Positions 36,422 to 46,108 of a stretch of DNA of 64,000 bases are shown in pieces. Every line of letters begins with the position of its first letter. Position 1 is the first letter of the stretch. The stretch spans positions 868,001-932,000 of the forward strand of contig NZ_VIKR01000001.1 in NCBI RefSeq assembly GCF_007004765.1, in the 5' to 3' direction. Under the pieces are notes generated by a model. The model saw only the letters and a program-made list of their open reading frames with translations, did no database searches and was not told the origin of the DNA. The translations under genes and the position numbers were made by a program. The stretch comes from Aliikangiella marina. Lineage in GTDB: Bacteria > Pseudomonadota > Gammaproteobacteria > Enterobacterales > Kangiellaceae.

Positions 36422-39400
36422 TTAAGGTAACGCTTGTCCTTTAATCCAAGGAGCGCCCAATTCTCGCAAGGCCGCTTCGAGGGCAGGAATGCGCTCATTG
36501 ACGATTTTTTTCAAGCGATCATTTTGTTCACCTAGCGCACGCTTGGCGCGGTCAAGACTTTGGCGGTGAGTTGCTGTCGGTCCATATGTGGAAAATGCCG
36601 TTCCAAGCATAGCAACACCGATTAAGTTTTCGACGGTTTTTCGGTTAGATAAATACACTTCGCCACGAGATTGATCGTCGTTAAGTATGTGGTTGATATC
36701 CAGTAGTTCCGCGCGGATAGCGTGAAGTTGTTGCTCTAAATCGCCTGGCGCCGACTGTGATTCACTGATGGCTCGGTAGAGCATTTTAACTCTTTCTATC
36801 GCTTGGTTAAGGGCATAATGGGTTGCATTTGAGTCGCGTGATACCGCATGCAATTCTAGCCAAAATTCTGCCACTTTTTCTGGAGCAGCACCTTTGAGCG
36901 CACCTTGAGTCATTGGTTCAACCATAAAAGATACAGGGCTTTGCAGTTGAGTCACTTCGCCATCAACTTCTTTCTCTAAACTTACACTGTATTCTCCCGG
37001 CGCCGCTAACAACCCAAACTGGATATAAGCGTTGCTTTCTTCAGCTTTGGGTTTATCGATAACGTCGGACGGTGGTAGGTCGAGCCCCCAGCTCACTCGA
37101 TTGATACCGGCTTTGTTGATACCTTCAATTCGTCTAACAACCTTGTTATCACCGTTCCGGACGGTTAGCCATATTTTGGGATCGCGTTGTCTTCGCTCAG
37201 TTTCAACGGCCTCCCAACCTGGAAATGGAATTGGCTTTCCTTTTTCTTTTAATGCTTTTTCTGACTTTTGACGAACATCTTTATTGGTTTTGAGTTTATC
37301 TTTCAAATAATAAGTAAAAGTTGCGCCAAACGGTGGGTTATCGGCCGCATAATAACTGGCACCTTGATAACCGAGTTTGTCAAAGCGAGATAGCGGACCC
37401 TGCTCGATGTACCACCAAGCTTTTCTTGGTTTGAATAGTAGAGAATCTTGTTTGACCGAGTCAGCAGAGATATCGCGTAGTGCTGAATAGTCATCGAGAA
37501 TATAAAAACTACGACCAAAGCTCGCTAATACTAAGTCATTTTCGCGGCGTTGAATGGCAATATCACGAAACGCAATAGTGGGTAAGCCGCCATTGAGTTC
37601 AATCCAGTCTTTACCGCCATCAACCGTAAAAAACACGCCAAATTCTGTTGCTGCAAAGATAAGGTCTTTGTTGATATGGTCTTGAACGAGACGCCATACA
37701 AGGTGTTTATCAGGAAGGTTGCTGGCGATCGAGCGCCAACTCTTACCGCGGTTGGTACTTTTTAAAAGGTAAGGCTTGTAATCGCCAAACTTGTGATTAT
37801 CCAGGGCGATATAGACAGTGTCAGGGTCAAACAAATCAGCGCGAATATCATTAACGAACGCGCTGTCAGGTACCCCTGGTAAGTCTCCGACTTCCATTTT
37901 TCGCCAGTTTTTGCCGCCATTTTCGGTAACTTGAATTAATCCATCGTCGGTGCCGGCATAGATTAATCCGGGCTGTTTTGGGGATTCAGCTAACGAAGTG
38001 ATCGTGCTGTAGTCGGACATAGCCCACATATCCCAAGCAGAATCCCAACCGGGTTGGCCGTCCATTATCGGCTGTTCAATTCGCTCGAGGTTTTTAGTGA
38101 GATCGCCCGAGATAGCGGTCCAGCTATCACCCCGATTCTCTGAGCGCCAGACCCGTTGCGAGGCATGATAGATTGTTTTCGGATCGTGAGGACTAACCAA
38201 AATTGGTGCATCCCAATTAAAGCGCTCTACCGGATCGCCTGGCGCGGGTTGTGGCTGAATGTAAACTAGCTCACCGGTTTTTCGATCGATACGCATTAAG
38301 TTACCTTGCTGCCACTCGCCATACATGATATCTGGGTTACCGGGCTCGGTTGCAGGTTGATGCCCGTCACCGAACAATACCATTTCCCAATCGGCATTGC
38401 GGATCCCATTTCGGTTGTCGGTACGAGACGGCCCGCCTTGAGTCCCATTGTCTTGCGTACCACCAAAAACATTGTAAAAGGGTTGTGCATCATCAACAGC
38501 AACCTTGTAAAACTGAGTTAAGGGTAAATTGTGGATGTATCGCCAGTTTTTGCCAGAATCGAAGGATTCATAAATGCCACCGTCGGTCCCCATGAGTAAA
38601 TAGCCTTTGTCATCCGGTAAGAAGGTCAAAGAATGATTATCAGAATGTTTATGTTCCTCTTTCATTTGTTTGAAGGTTTTACCACCGTCGGTCGAGTGAA
38701 GCATGCGAACATTCGCTAAAAATATCTCGTCAAAATTGTGCGGGCTGGCGTACAGCTCTTGGTAATAATGGGGACCAGTTCCGCCAGCGACTGCGTCAGA
38801 CATTTTTTTCCAAGACGCTCCACGATCTTCACTTCGATAAACCGCACCGGTTCGGCGATCAAGTTCGATTGCTGCATAAACCACATCCGGATTAATAGGA
38901 GAAATCGCTAACCCAATTTTCCCCATGTCGGATTTTGGTAATCCACTGTTAGTGGATAGTTTTTCAAGATCTTTTTGATTGTGTTTTGCGGGGTTTAACT
39001 GAATCCAAGTTTTACCGCCGTCTTCGGTTCTGTGGATTCCTGTTCCGGGTCCGCCATCGACCAACGCAGCCACTGTTCGATGTCTTTGCCAGGTCGCGGC
39101 ATAGAGTCTATCAGGGTTGCGTGGATCGATTTGAACATCAGTGACGCCAACCCATTTATCATCGCCGAGAACTCGTGACCAAGTTTTGCCACCATCGGTG
39201 GTTTTATAGAGCCCGCGTTGGCCACCCTTTGACCAAAGCGGTCCCTGTGAGGCAACCCAAAGGGTGTTTGAGTCTTTTGGGTGAATAATGATCTCAGAGA
39301 TGTGTTCAGAGTCTTTTAAGCCCATATTTTGCCAGGTTTTACCGGCATCATGGCTGACATAGATGCCATCACCAAAGCTAACATGGCGACCACTCACATT

Positions 39401-39760
39401 TTCACCCGTGCCAACCCAAATGGTAGACGCGTTGTTCGGATCAATTGTAATGGTTCCGATAGAATAGACAGGTTGGTCGTCGAACAATGGCTCCCAAGTT
39501 GTCCCGGCATTGATGGTTTTCCACACGCCACCAGAGCCGACAGCGACATACCAGATGTTACGATTATTGGGGTCAATGTCGATGTCGGCAATTCGACCAG
39601 ACATGAGTGCTGGCCCAATACTGCGAAATGCTAGTCCATCAAAGGTTTTGCTGGACATGGGACCCTTCTCTTTGGCCTCTGTTTCCGATGAGGAAAACAC
39701 CGTTACAAAGAGTGAACTAGCCACAATGATGGCCAGCAACCACTTAAAACCATTTGTCAT
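36422..39760 (-). CDS. Exported BNR-repeat / VPS10-like beta-propeller protein
   Basis: A 1112-residue exported protein. A signal peptide lies at about residues 5-24. Many Asp-box (BNR) motifs of type S/T-x-D-x-G-x-T-W occur across residues 40-780, for example SHDAGKTW, TTDGGKTW, TEDGGKTW, SEDRGASW, SFDSGKNW, STNRGKSW and VDGGKDW. This fits the VPS10/sortilin-like ten-bladed propeller of bacterial 'glycosyl hydrolase BNR repeat' proteins. The C-terminal 250 residues (from about 850) hold a beta domain and helical tail. Despite the database name, no glycosidase site is evident. Secreted or cell-surface, probably a ligand-binding or peptide-processing role. Confidence 0.9.
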   Translation of the reverse strand: MTNGFKWLLAIIVASSLFVTVFSSSETEAKEKGPMSSKTFDGLAFRSIGPALMSGRIADIDIDPNNRNIWYVAVGSGGVWKTINAGTTWEPLFDDQPVYSIGTITIDPNNASTIWVGTGENVSGRHVSFGDGIYVSHDAGKTWQNMGLKDSEHISEIIIHPKDSNTLWVASQGPLWSKGGQRGLYKTTDGGKTWSRVLGDDKWVGVTDVQIDPRNPDRLYAATWQRHRTVAALVDGGPGTGIHRTEDGGKTWIQLNPAKHNQKDLEKLSTNSGLPKSDMGKIGLAISPINPDVVYAAIELDRRTGAVYRSEDRGASWKKMSDAVAGGTGPHYYQELYASPHNFDEIFLANVRMLHSTDGGKTFKQMKEEHKHSDNHSLTFLPDDKGYLLMGTDGGIYESFDSGKNWRYIHNLPLTQFYKVAVDDAQPFYNVFGGTQDNGTQGGPSRTDNRNGIRNADWEMVLFGDGHQPATEPGNPDIMYGEWQQGNLMRIDRKTGELVYIQPQPAPGDPVERFNWDAPILVSPHDPKTIYHASQRVWRSENRGDSWTAISGDLTKNLERIEQPIMDGQPGWDSAWDMWAMSDYSTITSLAESPKQPGLIYAGTDDGLIQVTENGGKNWRKMEVGDLPGVPDSAFVNDIRADLFDPDTVYIALDNHKFGDYKPYLLKSTNRGKSWRSIASNLPDKHLVWRLVQDHINKDLIFAATEFGVFFTVDGGKDWIELNGGLPTIAFRDIAIQRRENDLVLASFGRSFYILDDYSALRDISADSVKQDSLLFKPRKAWWYIEQGPLSRFDKLGYQGASYYAADNPPFGATFTYYLKDKLKTNKDVRQKSEKALKEKGKPIPFPGWEAVETERRQRDPKIWLTVRNGDNKVVRRIEGINKAGINRVSWGLDLPPSDVIDKPKAEESNAYIQFGLLAAPGEYSVSLEKEVDGEVTQLQSPVSFMVEPMTQGALKGAAPEKVAEFWLELHAVSRDSNATHYALNQAIERVKMLYRAISESQSAPGDLEQQLHAIRAELLDINHILNDDQSRGEVYLSNRKTVENLIGVAMLGTAFSTYGPTATHRQSLDRAKRALGEQNDRLKKIVNERIPALEAALRELGAPWIKGQALP

Positions 39761-40097
39761 TATCTTCTCCAGGTAATTGGTGATTCAAACTCAACCTAAT
39801 TGGCAAGGTCGACTGCAATTTAAATCGAAGCAAACTTGTTAGACAGTTGTTAAAAGAAACGAAAACTTGGGATCTTTTATTATTTGTTATTACAGAGTTT
39901 TTATAACATATCGCTCTAACGCCTGTCTAAACAAAAAGTGTTTTTATCTAGCTTTTATACGAGCGTTATGGCGGCCGCTTAAGTAAGCAAACCTATCATT
40001 TTTCATGCGCCACTTTGATTCACTCATATTTCACTTAAGAAACTGCATACTGGTTATTCATCAAGTTTGAAACAATTTTGAAACAATAGAGTTGTCC
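39761..40097. other. Intergenic stretch between divergent genes
   Basis: About 340 bases holding the promoters of the BNR-repeat gene and of the alpha/beta hydrolase gene. The only repeat is the tandem 11-mer at 40066-40087. No RNA gene seen. Confidence 0.4.
40066..40087 (+). repeat. Tandem 11-base direct repeat before a hydrolase gene
   Basis: TTTGAAACAAT occurs twice in a row, ending 10 bases before the ATG at 40098. The spacing of one helical turn would suit a regulator binding side by side, but it may be chance. Confidence 0.6.
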
Positions 40098-41018
40098 ATG
40101 AGAAATATGAAACTGATTTTGAAGAGAGTCTGCTGGGGCGTTGTTGGTTTAATCGGGATAGGACTCATTTACTATGTTTTGGTCGCGAGAATACCCGAAG
40201 ATCATTTGAGCCAGGATGAGATTGTTGCTAAGTACCAATACTTCAAGGGCTTCCATGACTTTAAAGTGACGTCGAGAGCTAAGATGATGAGAGAGTTTAG
40301 CTTTAAATCTTTCGATGGTGAAAAAGTCTATGGCAAGGTTGTATTTCCAAATACTAACCAAGAATCTTTTCCAGTCCTAGTGGGTATTCATGCGATGGGG
40401 CGCAGTTATCCGCGGTGGTTTCAAAGTTCGCTCAAAGGACGCCCGACGGTAACTCATGTTGATAAAATCACGCAAGCGGCTTTGCAAAAAGGTTTCGCGG
40501 TTATTGCCATTGATGCCCGTTTTCATGGCAAACGTAAGGTTAAAGAGAAACCATTGCGCTCCATTTGGAACGACTTACATTTTTTTGGTAATAAAAGTGA
40601 CTATGAGAATATGATCATCAATACCGTTATCGATAACCGATTACTGATTGACTGGATCGTAGAGCAACCTGAATTTAACTCGGAGGAAATACATCTTGCC
40701 GGCTACAGTATGGGAGGGCAAGTCAGCTTGATTCTCGCAGCGATAGACGGCCGTGTGGAAGATGTTGTTTCGATAGTGCCGCCATTCATCAGCAATAGCG
40801 TTGCGTCGGTGTCGCCGTTAAACTTAGCCAGTTTAATTAATGATAACCGAGTATTAATGATTGTTGGCGCTTACGACGATGTTGCTTCGCCGGAAGAAAA
40901 CAGGCTCGTTTTTGATAAAATAGCGACGACTCAAAAGCAACTTATTACGTATCAGGCTGATCATATACTACCCGAGGAATATGTGGATCAAGTAGCGAGG
41001 TGGTTGTCGCCGTTTTGA
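40098..41018 (+). CDS. Membrane-anchored alpha/beta hydrolase (dienelactone hydrolase-like)
   Basis: A 306-residue protein from the ATG at 40098 (an in-frame TTG is six bases upstream). The N-terminal anchor is at about residues 12-30 (GVVGLIGIGLIYYVLVA). The hydrolase domain has IHAMGRS (oxyanion region), the nucleophile elbow AGYSMGGQ, the acid in VGAYDDVASP and a late His in QADHILPEE. It resembles peptidase S9/dienelactone-hydrolase-type domains. Probable periplasmic esterase or acyl peptidase; substrate unknown. Confidence 0.83.
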   Translation: MRNMKLILKRVCWGVVGLIGIGLIYYVLVARIPEDHLSQDEIVAKYQYFKGFHDFKVTSRAKMMREFSFKSFDGEKVYGKVVFPNTNQESFPVLVGIHAMGRSYPRWFQSSLKGRPTVTHVDKITQAALQKGFAVIAIDARFHGKRKVKEKPLRSIWNDLHFFGNKSDYENMIINTVIDNRLLIDWIVEQPEFNSEEIHLAGYSMGGQVSLILAAIDGRVEDVVSIVPPFISNSVASVSPLNLASLINDNRVLMIVGAYDDVASPEENRLVFDKIATTQKQLITYQADHILPEEYVDQVARWLSPF

Positions 41019-41145
41019 GTATCATGATTAGCCACGGTGATCTTTGCGTAATCGGCATTTGACAACTAAACTCAAAGCAAAAGAACGGGTAAGTATAGTT
41101 ATTGCTATTCTGGTAATCCTACCGTGACCAATGGTGAGTTGTTTA

Positions 41146-41577
41146 ATGAGTCAAATTCGTCAGATCATTTACGTGAGTTCTTCTCTAGCAGAGTTGAATA
41201 CAGACGCTCTAAATCAGATTTTAAGCGTAGCTCGATCGAATAATGAGAAAAATGACGTTACGGGAGTTTTGTTGTATCACCTGGGAATATTCTTGCAGGT
41301 TTTGGAAGGAGCAGAGTCGACGATTGATAAGCTTTTTTCAACGATATCAGCGGATAAACGACACAAACGCGTCATTGTCTTGTCTGACGAACTGATCGAA
41401 AGTCGAGATTTCGATAATTGGCGGATGGGCTATATCAACGTGAAAGATAATCCACCGAAGGGATTGGTTGATTTGCTCACTTTTTATAGTAACGAAGAAC
41501 TTGCACTGATAAAAGATGGTAGGGCAAAATCATTACTGTTGAGTTTTAAAAACACTCACTCAAACTCGATTCTTTAA
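41146..41577 (+). CDS. BLUF-domain blue-light sensor
   Basis: A 143-residue single-domain BLUF photoreceptor, which binds FAD and senses blue light. I take the ATG at 41146 rather than 41131 because GGTGAG is well placed. Using this start, Tyr9, Asn33, Gln51, Trp92 and Met94 fall in exactly the same spacing as the AppA photocycle residues Tyr21, Asn45, Gln63, Trp104 and Met106. Context: IIYVSS, NDVTGVLLY, FLQVLEG, FDNWRMGY. A C-terminal tail of about 40 residues has no output domain, so signalling must go through a partner protein. No obvious partner gene adjoins. Confidence 0.93.
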   Translation: MSQIRQIIYVSSSLAELNTDALNQILSVARSNNEKNDVTGVLLYHLGIFLQVLEGAESTIDKLFSTISADKRHKRVIVLSDELIESRDFDNWRMGYINVKDNPPKGLVDLLTFYSNEELALIKDGRAKSLLLSFKNTHSNSIL

Positions 41578-41666
41578 ATGATATAATTTACAAATAAAGC
41601 TATTTTTTTTAGGGTTTTTTAAGATTGTTTTACGGTTCGATAAAGCGTTTAGCGCATTACCCACCA

Positions 41667-43412
41667 TTAATGCGTATGACTTCGAATAAAGCAACCAAAC
41701 TTTCTTTCCGTACCGAGCGCGGGCACGAGTTGTTCATCTTTAACTGCAAAATGCCCATTGATTATTACATGTTTAACTAAGCCTGGATTTCGATTAACCA
41801 GCCGTTGTAAATTAAAATTTTCCATTTCTGCCCACGTGACTGACTCTAAGTTTTGATTGAAGCCAGCAGGATCGATAATGACAATATCAGCTCGATTATT
41901 TTCTTTAATATAGCCTGCGTCGATGCCTAACCAATCGGCTTGATCACCGGTAACTCTGTGAATGGCGTGCTCTAGTGATATAAATTTTTCTTGTTTATCA
42001 ATTGACTCTTTAGCCAGTTTCAAAAGCCTCAAAGGTAAATTGTAGAATGCCATATTTCTGATGTGGGCGCCGGCATCACTAAAGGTAATTAGAGAACGTT
42101 TGTCTTTTAACATTCTTTTCAAAACGGCGGGGCGATGATTTCCAATTGTTGTATACCAGCGGAGTTTTTTACCATACGCTACGACAAGATCTAAAAACAA
42201 GTCGACCACATGAATATTTTTAGCTTCGGCAATCTCACCAAAATTTTTTCCCACTAACGAGCCATCAGGACAGTCTAGAATGATCGCGTCACTGAAGTCT
42301 CTCTGCCAAACTCTTGGACTCAATTTGTCTCCATAAAATTGACGAAAATCGCGACGATACTTTTGGTCTTTCAGTAAGTTGTTTCTCTCAACGGCATCTT
42401 TTAAATCAAGCGCAAGTTCTCCTGCACCAAATTCTTCGAAAAACACAACATCAATTCCATCAGCATAAACGGTGAAAGGTGTCGGTAAAACTTGCCAACG
42501 AAAATCGCCACGAAACCAGTTGGTAATATTGGAAACGAGGCGGGTTAAAAAAGTGAGATAGGCGCTTCCTTTTAAATCCATTTGGCTAATCAAAGTTGTT
42601 TTAAGCCGGTTTCTAAACCAACCGATACTTTCCCTAATATACTGGGATATTTGCAAGGGCTCAGCAACATTTGGTGCGCCTTGATGAACTCTTCCATATT
42701 TTCTTAGGAGTCTATTGAGTCTTGAAACTTCATGCCATTTAGCATAGGTACTCGGTAAACTTTTTGACCATTCTCTTTCACCGTCAATCTTGTCCCACTT
42801 TAAACACATCGTAGAAAGTCCGATAAAGCCTTCATCCAAGGCTTCTTCCAAAAGCGACTCCATTTCTTGCATTTCTACTTCAGACGGTATTTGCTTAATG
42901 TCTGTTGCCCGTGATAATCCCATTACGGCCGTTCTTAAGTCACTGTGCCCAAGATAACTAATCAGATTAGGACCTAGCGGCAGTTGATTGACATGATTAA
43001 CCCAGTCTTTAGGGCGACTCCAAGTTTTGTATTGTTTTAATATGGGCAGAACTTTTTCTCTCGGAACCGTTTCAACACGGGTAAAAATGTCCGATGCATC
43101 TTCATAGTCGCTGCAAATCATGCTTAAAGAGCAGCTACCAACGACGACGGTTGTTACACCGTGACGAACTGACTCAGATAAAGAAGGGCTAATTAATAAT
43201 TCCGCATCATAGTGAGTATGCGAGTCAATAAATCCCGGCGTCGCCCAAAGTCCTTTGGCTTCGATGACTTCTGGGCAATTTGTTTCATCGATTAGTTCAT
43301 CTGATACTCGTGCGATTTTGCCCGCCTTAATACCAATATTCTTGATCGATGAAGGTTTGTCACTACCATCAAAGTAGCGAGCATTGCGGATGATAATATC
43401 AAAATGACTCAT
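41667..43412 (-). CDS. D-aminoacylase-like amidohydrolase (N-acyl-D-amino-acid deacylase family)
   Basis: About 581 residues from the ATG at 43412 (an in-frame TTG lies 21 bases upstream). Amidohydrolase family 3 features: FDIIIRNARYFDGSDKP, ATPGFIDSHTHYDAEL with the metal His pair, GVTTVVVGSCSLS, and late metal/catalytic positions in TFSDAGAHIRNMAF and LGIDAGYIKENNRADIVI. This is the pattern of N-acyl-D-amino-acid deacylases, which release D-amino acids. No signal peptide. Some members have other N-acyl or cyclic-amide substrates, so the substrate is only suggested. Confidence 0.88.
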   Translation of the reverse strand: MSHFDIIIRNARYFDGSDKPSSIKNIGIKAGKIARVSDELIDETNCPEVIEAKGLWATPGFIDSHTHYDAELLISPSLSESVRHGVTTVVVGSCSLSMICSDYEDASDIFTRVETVPREKVLPILKQYKTWSRPKDWVNHVNQLPLGPNLISYLGHSDLRTAVMGLSRATDIKQIPSEVEMQEMESLLEEALDEGFIGLSTMCLKWDKIDGEREWSKSLPSTYAKWHEVSRLNRLLRKYGRVHQGAPNVAEPLQISQYIRESIGWFRNRLKTTLISQMDLKGSAYLTFLTRLVSNITNWFRGDFRWQVLPTPFTVYADGIDVVFFEEFGAGELALDLKDAVERNNLLKDQKYRRDFRQFYGDKLSPRVWQRDFSDAIILDCPDGSLVGKNFGEIAEAKNIHVVDLFLDLVVAYGKKLRWYTTIGNHRPAVLKRMLKDKRSLITFSDAGAHIRNMAFYNLPLRLLKLAKESIDKQEKFISLEHAIHRVTGDQADWLGIDAGYIKENNRADIVIIDPAGFNQNLESVTWAEMENFNLQRLVNRNPGLVKHVIINGHFAVKDEQLVPALGTERKFGCFIRSHTH

Positions 43413-43469
43413 ATTATATTCTGTTACCACCAATTGATGATTTTTATTTTAGCGTGAGAACTGCGGTAT

Positions 43470-43514
43470 TCTAGCGTCACCATTTCTAGCGTCACTATTT
43501 CGGTCGTCACAAAA
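43470..43514 (+). repeat. Three tandem 15-base repeats
   Basis: TCTAGCGTCACCATT, TCTAGCGTCACTATT and a diverged TCGGTCGTCACAAAA follow each other in the gap between the deacylase gene and the MATE gene. The first two differ at one base. It may be a small slippage array. Confidence 0.65.
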
Positions 43515-43677
43515 ATGCTCATCGCGCAGCGTATTTATTCGCAAACAAAAAGCGATATAAGTCGATATAAAGTGATTGACTGACTCATTAAAATTCAGTG
43601 TAACACAGTCAATAACTTTTAGAGAATCAGCGGGCATGGGGAACAGATACTTCCGTCAACCTAAGCGGAATGAATAC

Positions 43678-45060
43678 TCAAATGGAAGCATCAAATTTTT
43701 CGGCTTTTGACACGGCCGTAGCAAAGTTTATTGTTCTCGATAGTTGTCGCCATCGTACCATCAGTAGGATCGCTGCGGTGGTTAAGCCGGCAATCAATCC
43801 CATCCAATAACCGTTGGCTTGATAACCCTGTGACTCAGCTAAATAGTAGCCGACAGGGAAGCCAACAAACCAATAAGCAACAGCTGTAATAACCATTGGC
43901 ATCTTGGTATCTTTCATGCCGCGGAGTGCACCGGCACTTGATACTTGGACGCAATCGGAGAATTGGAATATGGCCGCATAAAACAATAAGCCACTCGCGA
44001 TTGCAATCACGGCTGAATCTTCAGTGTAAAAGGACACCAAGGTCACCGGAAGCAATATCATGGCACTCGCCGTAAAAGTAGATATTCCTGCAGCGGTTGC
44101 GATACCAGTATAGCCTGCGAGTCTCATTCTATTGGGCGCTTGTTTTCCAGCAAAATAACCCACTCGCGCGGTAATGGCTTGAGAAATTCCCAGTGGAATC
44201 ATAAAAGTCAACGAAGCGATGTTTACCGCAATTTGGTGAGCACCCATGACCTCAGTAGGATAACGACCAATCATTAGTGATACGGCAGCAAAAAGCGTCA
44301 CTTCAAAACCAAGAGTAATTGCCATCGGAAAACCGAGGTGAAGCACTTCTCTCACTGCGTGCCAACCCGGTAGTTTAAACTGTTTAAAAATTTCAAAAGT
44401 TCGGTATTTTGGCGTTAACGCTGAATAAGTCAACAAACCAAGAAACATGATCGTCCAAACAAGTCCTGTTGCATAGCCAAGGCCAACTGCACCCATTTCT
44501 GGAACGCCATAACCTCCATACATAAACCAAAAATTAAAAAGAATATTAAACGGAATCGATACCAGCGTCGCTGTCAAAATTGCCGGTGTAGAGAACATTC
44601 CCTCGTTACAAAAACGTAGCGCTAAAAACAATAATAAGCCAGGCATTCCCCATACAGTCGCATGTAAATAACGGGTTGCCAAGTCGACTACAGCTGGGTT
44701 TACACCGAGTAAATCGAGAATAATTTGTGCATTGAGCAAGATAACTACCGCAAACGGCACCATAACAATTGCAAGCCCTATACTGAGACGAAAGGTCGCG
44801 CCTATTTCTTGATCTTTTTTGGCTCCCCTAAGATGCGCAATGATTGGGTTAAAAGCGAGGAATAACCCCATAAAGAAAACTAAAACAGGATGGAGTAGAC
44901 TGGTTCCGATAGCGATAGCAGCTAAAGCATCGTTACTATAATGACCTGCCATAATAGTATCAATTACTCCCATAGCCATTTGAGCCAGCTGTGAAAACAC
45001 CGCTGGCAAGGCTATCGGCATCAATTGTTTAAACTCTTTTAAAACCTTGGCTAACATCAT
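43678..45060 (-). CDS. MATE family efflux transporter (NorM-like)
   Basis: A 460-residue protein with twelve hydrophobic helices in two similar halves. N-half features PIALPAVFSQLAQMAMGVIDTIMAGHYS and C-half GFPMAITLGFEVTLFAAVSLMIGRYPTEVMGAHQIAVN are typical of NorM/DinF-type MATE exporters. These expel cationic drugs or metabolites using sodium or proton gradients. It is monocistronic. Which substrate is exported is not visible. Confidence 0.95.
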   Translation of the reverse strand: MMLAKVLKEFKQLMPIALPAVFSQLAQMAMGVIDTIMAGHYSNDALAAIAIGTSLLHPVLVFFMGLFLAFNPIIAHLRGAKKDQEIGATFRLSIGLAIVMVPFAVVILLNAQIILDLLGVNPAVVDLATRYLHATVWGMPGLLLFLALRFCNEGMFSTPAILTATLVSIPFNILFNFWFMYGGYGVPEMGAVGLGYATGLVWTIMFLGLLTYSALTPKYRTFEIFKQFKLPGWHAVREVLHLGFPMAITLGFEVTLFAAVSLMIGRYPTEVMGAHQIAVNIASLTFMIPLGISQAITARVGYFAGKQAPNRMRLAGYTGIATAAGISTFTASAMILLPVTLVSFYTEDSAVIAIASGLLFYAAIFQFSDCVQVSSAGALRGMKDTKMPMVITAVAYWFVGFPVGYYLAESQGYQANGYWMGLIAGLTTAAILLMVRWRQLSRTINFATAVSKAEKFDASI

Positions 45061-45336
45061 TGCTGATTCAACTAAAAGCTTGCATTTGAATGCTTTTTAA
45101 AAATGGGAAGCCAATATACGTGAAATGACCATTTTTCTCTAGAAGAAAAGGTTATGATCATGAGCCTCATACATTGCACTGAAACTGAGTGGCAAGACGC
45201 TTTGCATGGCCTAATTTATTGTTGATGAAAATTTATTGTTAATGACCACGACGTTTTGGGCTGTTTCTGTTTTAATTGAGCCTTGTTATCACAGTTCGTA
45301 TTAATAAGCGGGTGGTGCTCGAGTGAATTACTCAGA

Positions 45337-46107
45337 TTACTGTTCGCTTATTTTGAGGTAGTAAAATCGCTTATTGGTTCGATTGTTGTTGGTGGTATAG
45401 TTTTTTCGATTAGATGATTGCGGAGTCGCGTTGATGGTTGCCATTAGCGCCCACTGATTTTTTTTGATGGTCAGTTGACTATTAAGTGCAGACGATCGTG
45501 TTTCTTGAGTATAGCGCCGCTGTCGATTTTGAGAGCGAGCAGTTAGCATCACATTAACCGTGTCATTGTTAGTCGCTCTGACAGCTAAATAGAATCCACT
45601 TGTGAGCTTTTTATTGGTTGTCTTGGGAATGAACTTGCCATAATGAGACACTAATTCATTGTGCTGAAAGGTCTCACCGGTTTCGATAAAACCCTCATAA
45701 CCTTCCTGCATTTGTAAACGGAAGCTTTTGTCGCGGTTTTGACTAGAGCCTGTTTGGTATCGGGTCACCTTTTTGCCGGAATGGGAGCCGGGCGGTGAAA
45801 CATTGTTTAACTCCCAATCGTCCAGTCGACGATTGAGTATTTTTAGTTCGACCAGATAATTTTTTAGCGCTTTATCAAGGACAGAAAGCATCTGCTTAAT
45901 TTTTTCTAGTTCCGTCTCATTGGCCGAAACTAGCAGGGTATTTTGACTTATGCTCACCTGGGTATTTGGCGAGAGATGAGGTTTCATTGCTGCAACCAAT
46001 TGGGCCGGCGCTTGGTGTTTTGCTTCGTATTGAAAAATAGCCGCGGTTGCGTCGAGATTAACCGTTAAAAAAATAATCAGTAATGTGGTTTCTAGGAGTC
46101 TTTTCAT
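45337..46107 (-). CDS. Periplasmic protein with secretin N-domain (NolW-like), no pore
   Basis: A 256-residue exported protein with a signal peptide (about residues 1-23). Residues 25-95 fit the short secretin N-terminal (N1/NolW) domain: IFQYEAKHQAPAQLVAAMKPHLS, VSISQNTLLVSANETELEKIKQMLSVLDKAL. The remaining sequence is basic and polar with beta strands and lacks the secretin pore domain. It follows the PLD-like gene directly (one base between them), so the two are co-transcribed. It may be a periplasmic accessory of a membrane complex; partner unknown. Confidence 0.75.
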   Translation of the reverse strand: MKRLLETTLLIIFLTVNLDATAAIFQYEAKHQAPAQLVAAMKPHLSPNTQVSISQNTLLVSANETELEKIKQMLSVLDKALKNYLVELKILNRRLDDWELNNVSPPGSHSGKKVTRYQTGSSQNRDKSFRLQMQEGYEGFIETGETFQHNELVSHYGKFIPKTTNKKLTSGFYLAVRATNNDTVNVMLTARSQNRQRRYTQETRSSALNSQLTIKKNQWALMATINATPQSSNRKNYTTNNNRTNKRFYYLKISEQ

Positions 46108-46108
46108 C

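Noticed and set aside
43470-43514. Possible CRISPR-like array
   Set aside because: The 15-base units are directly adjacent with no spacers and only two are nearly equal.
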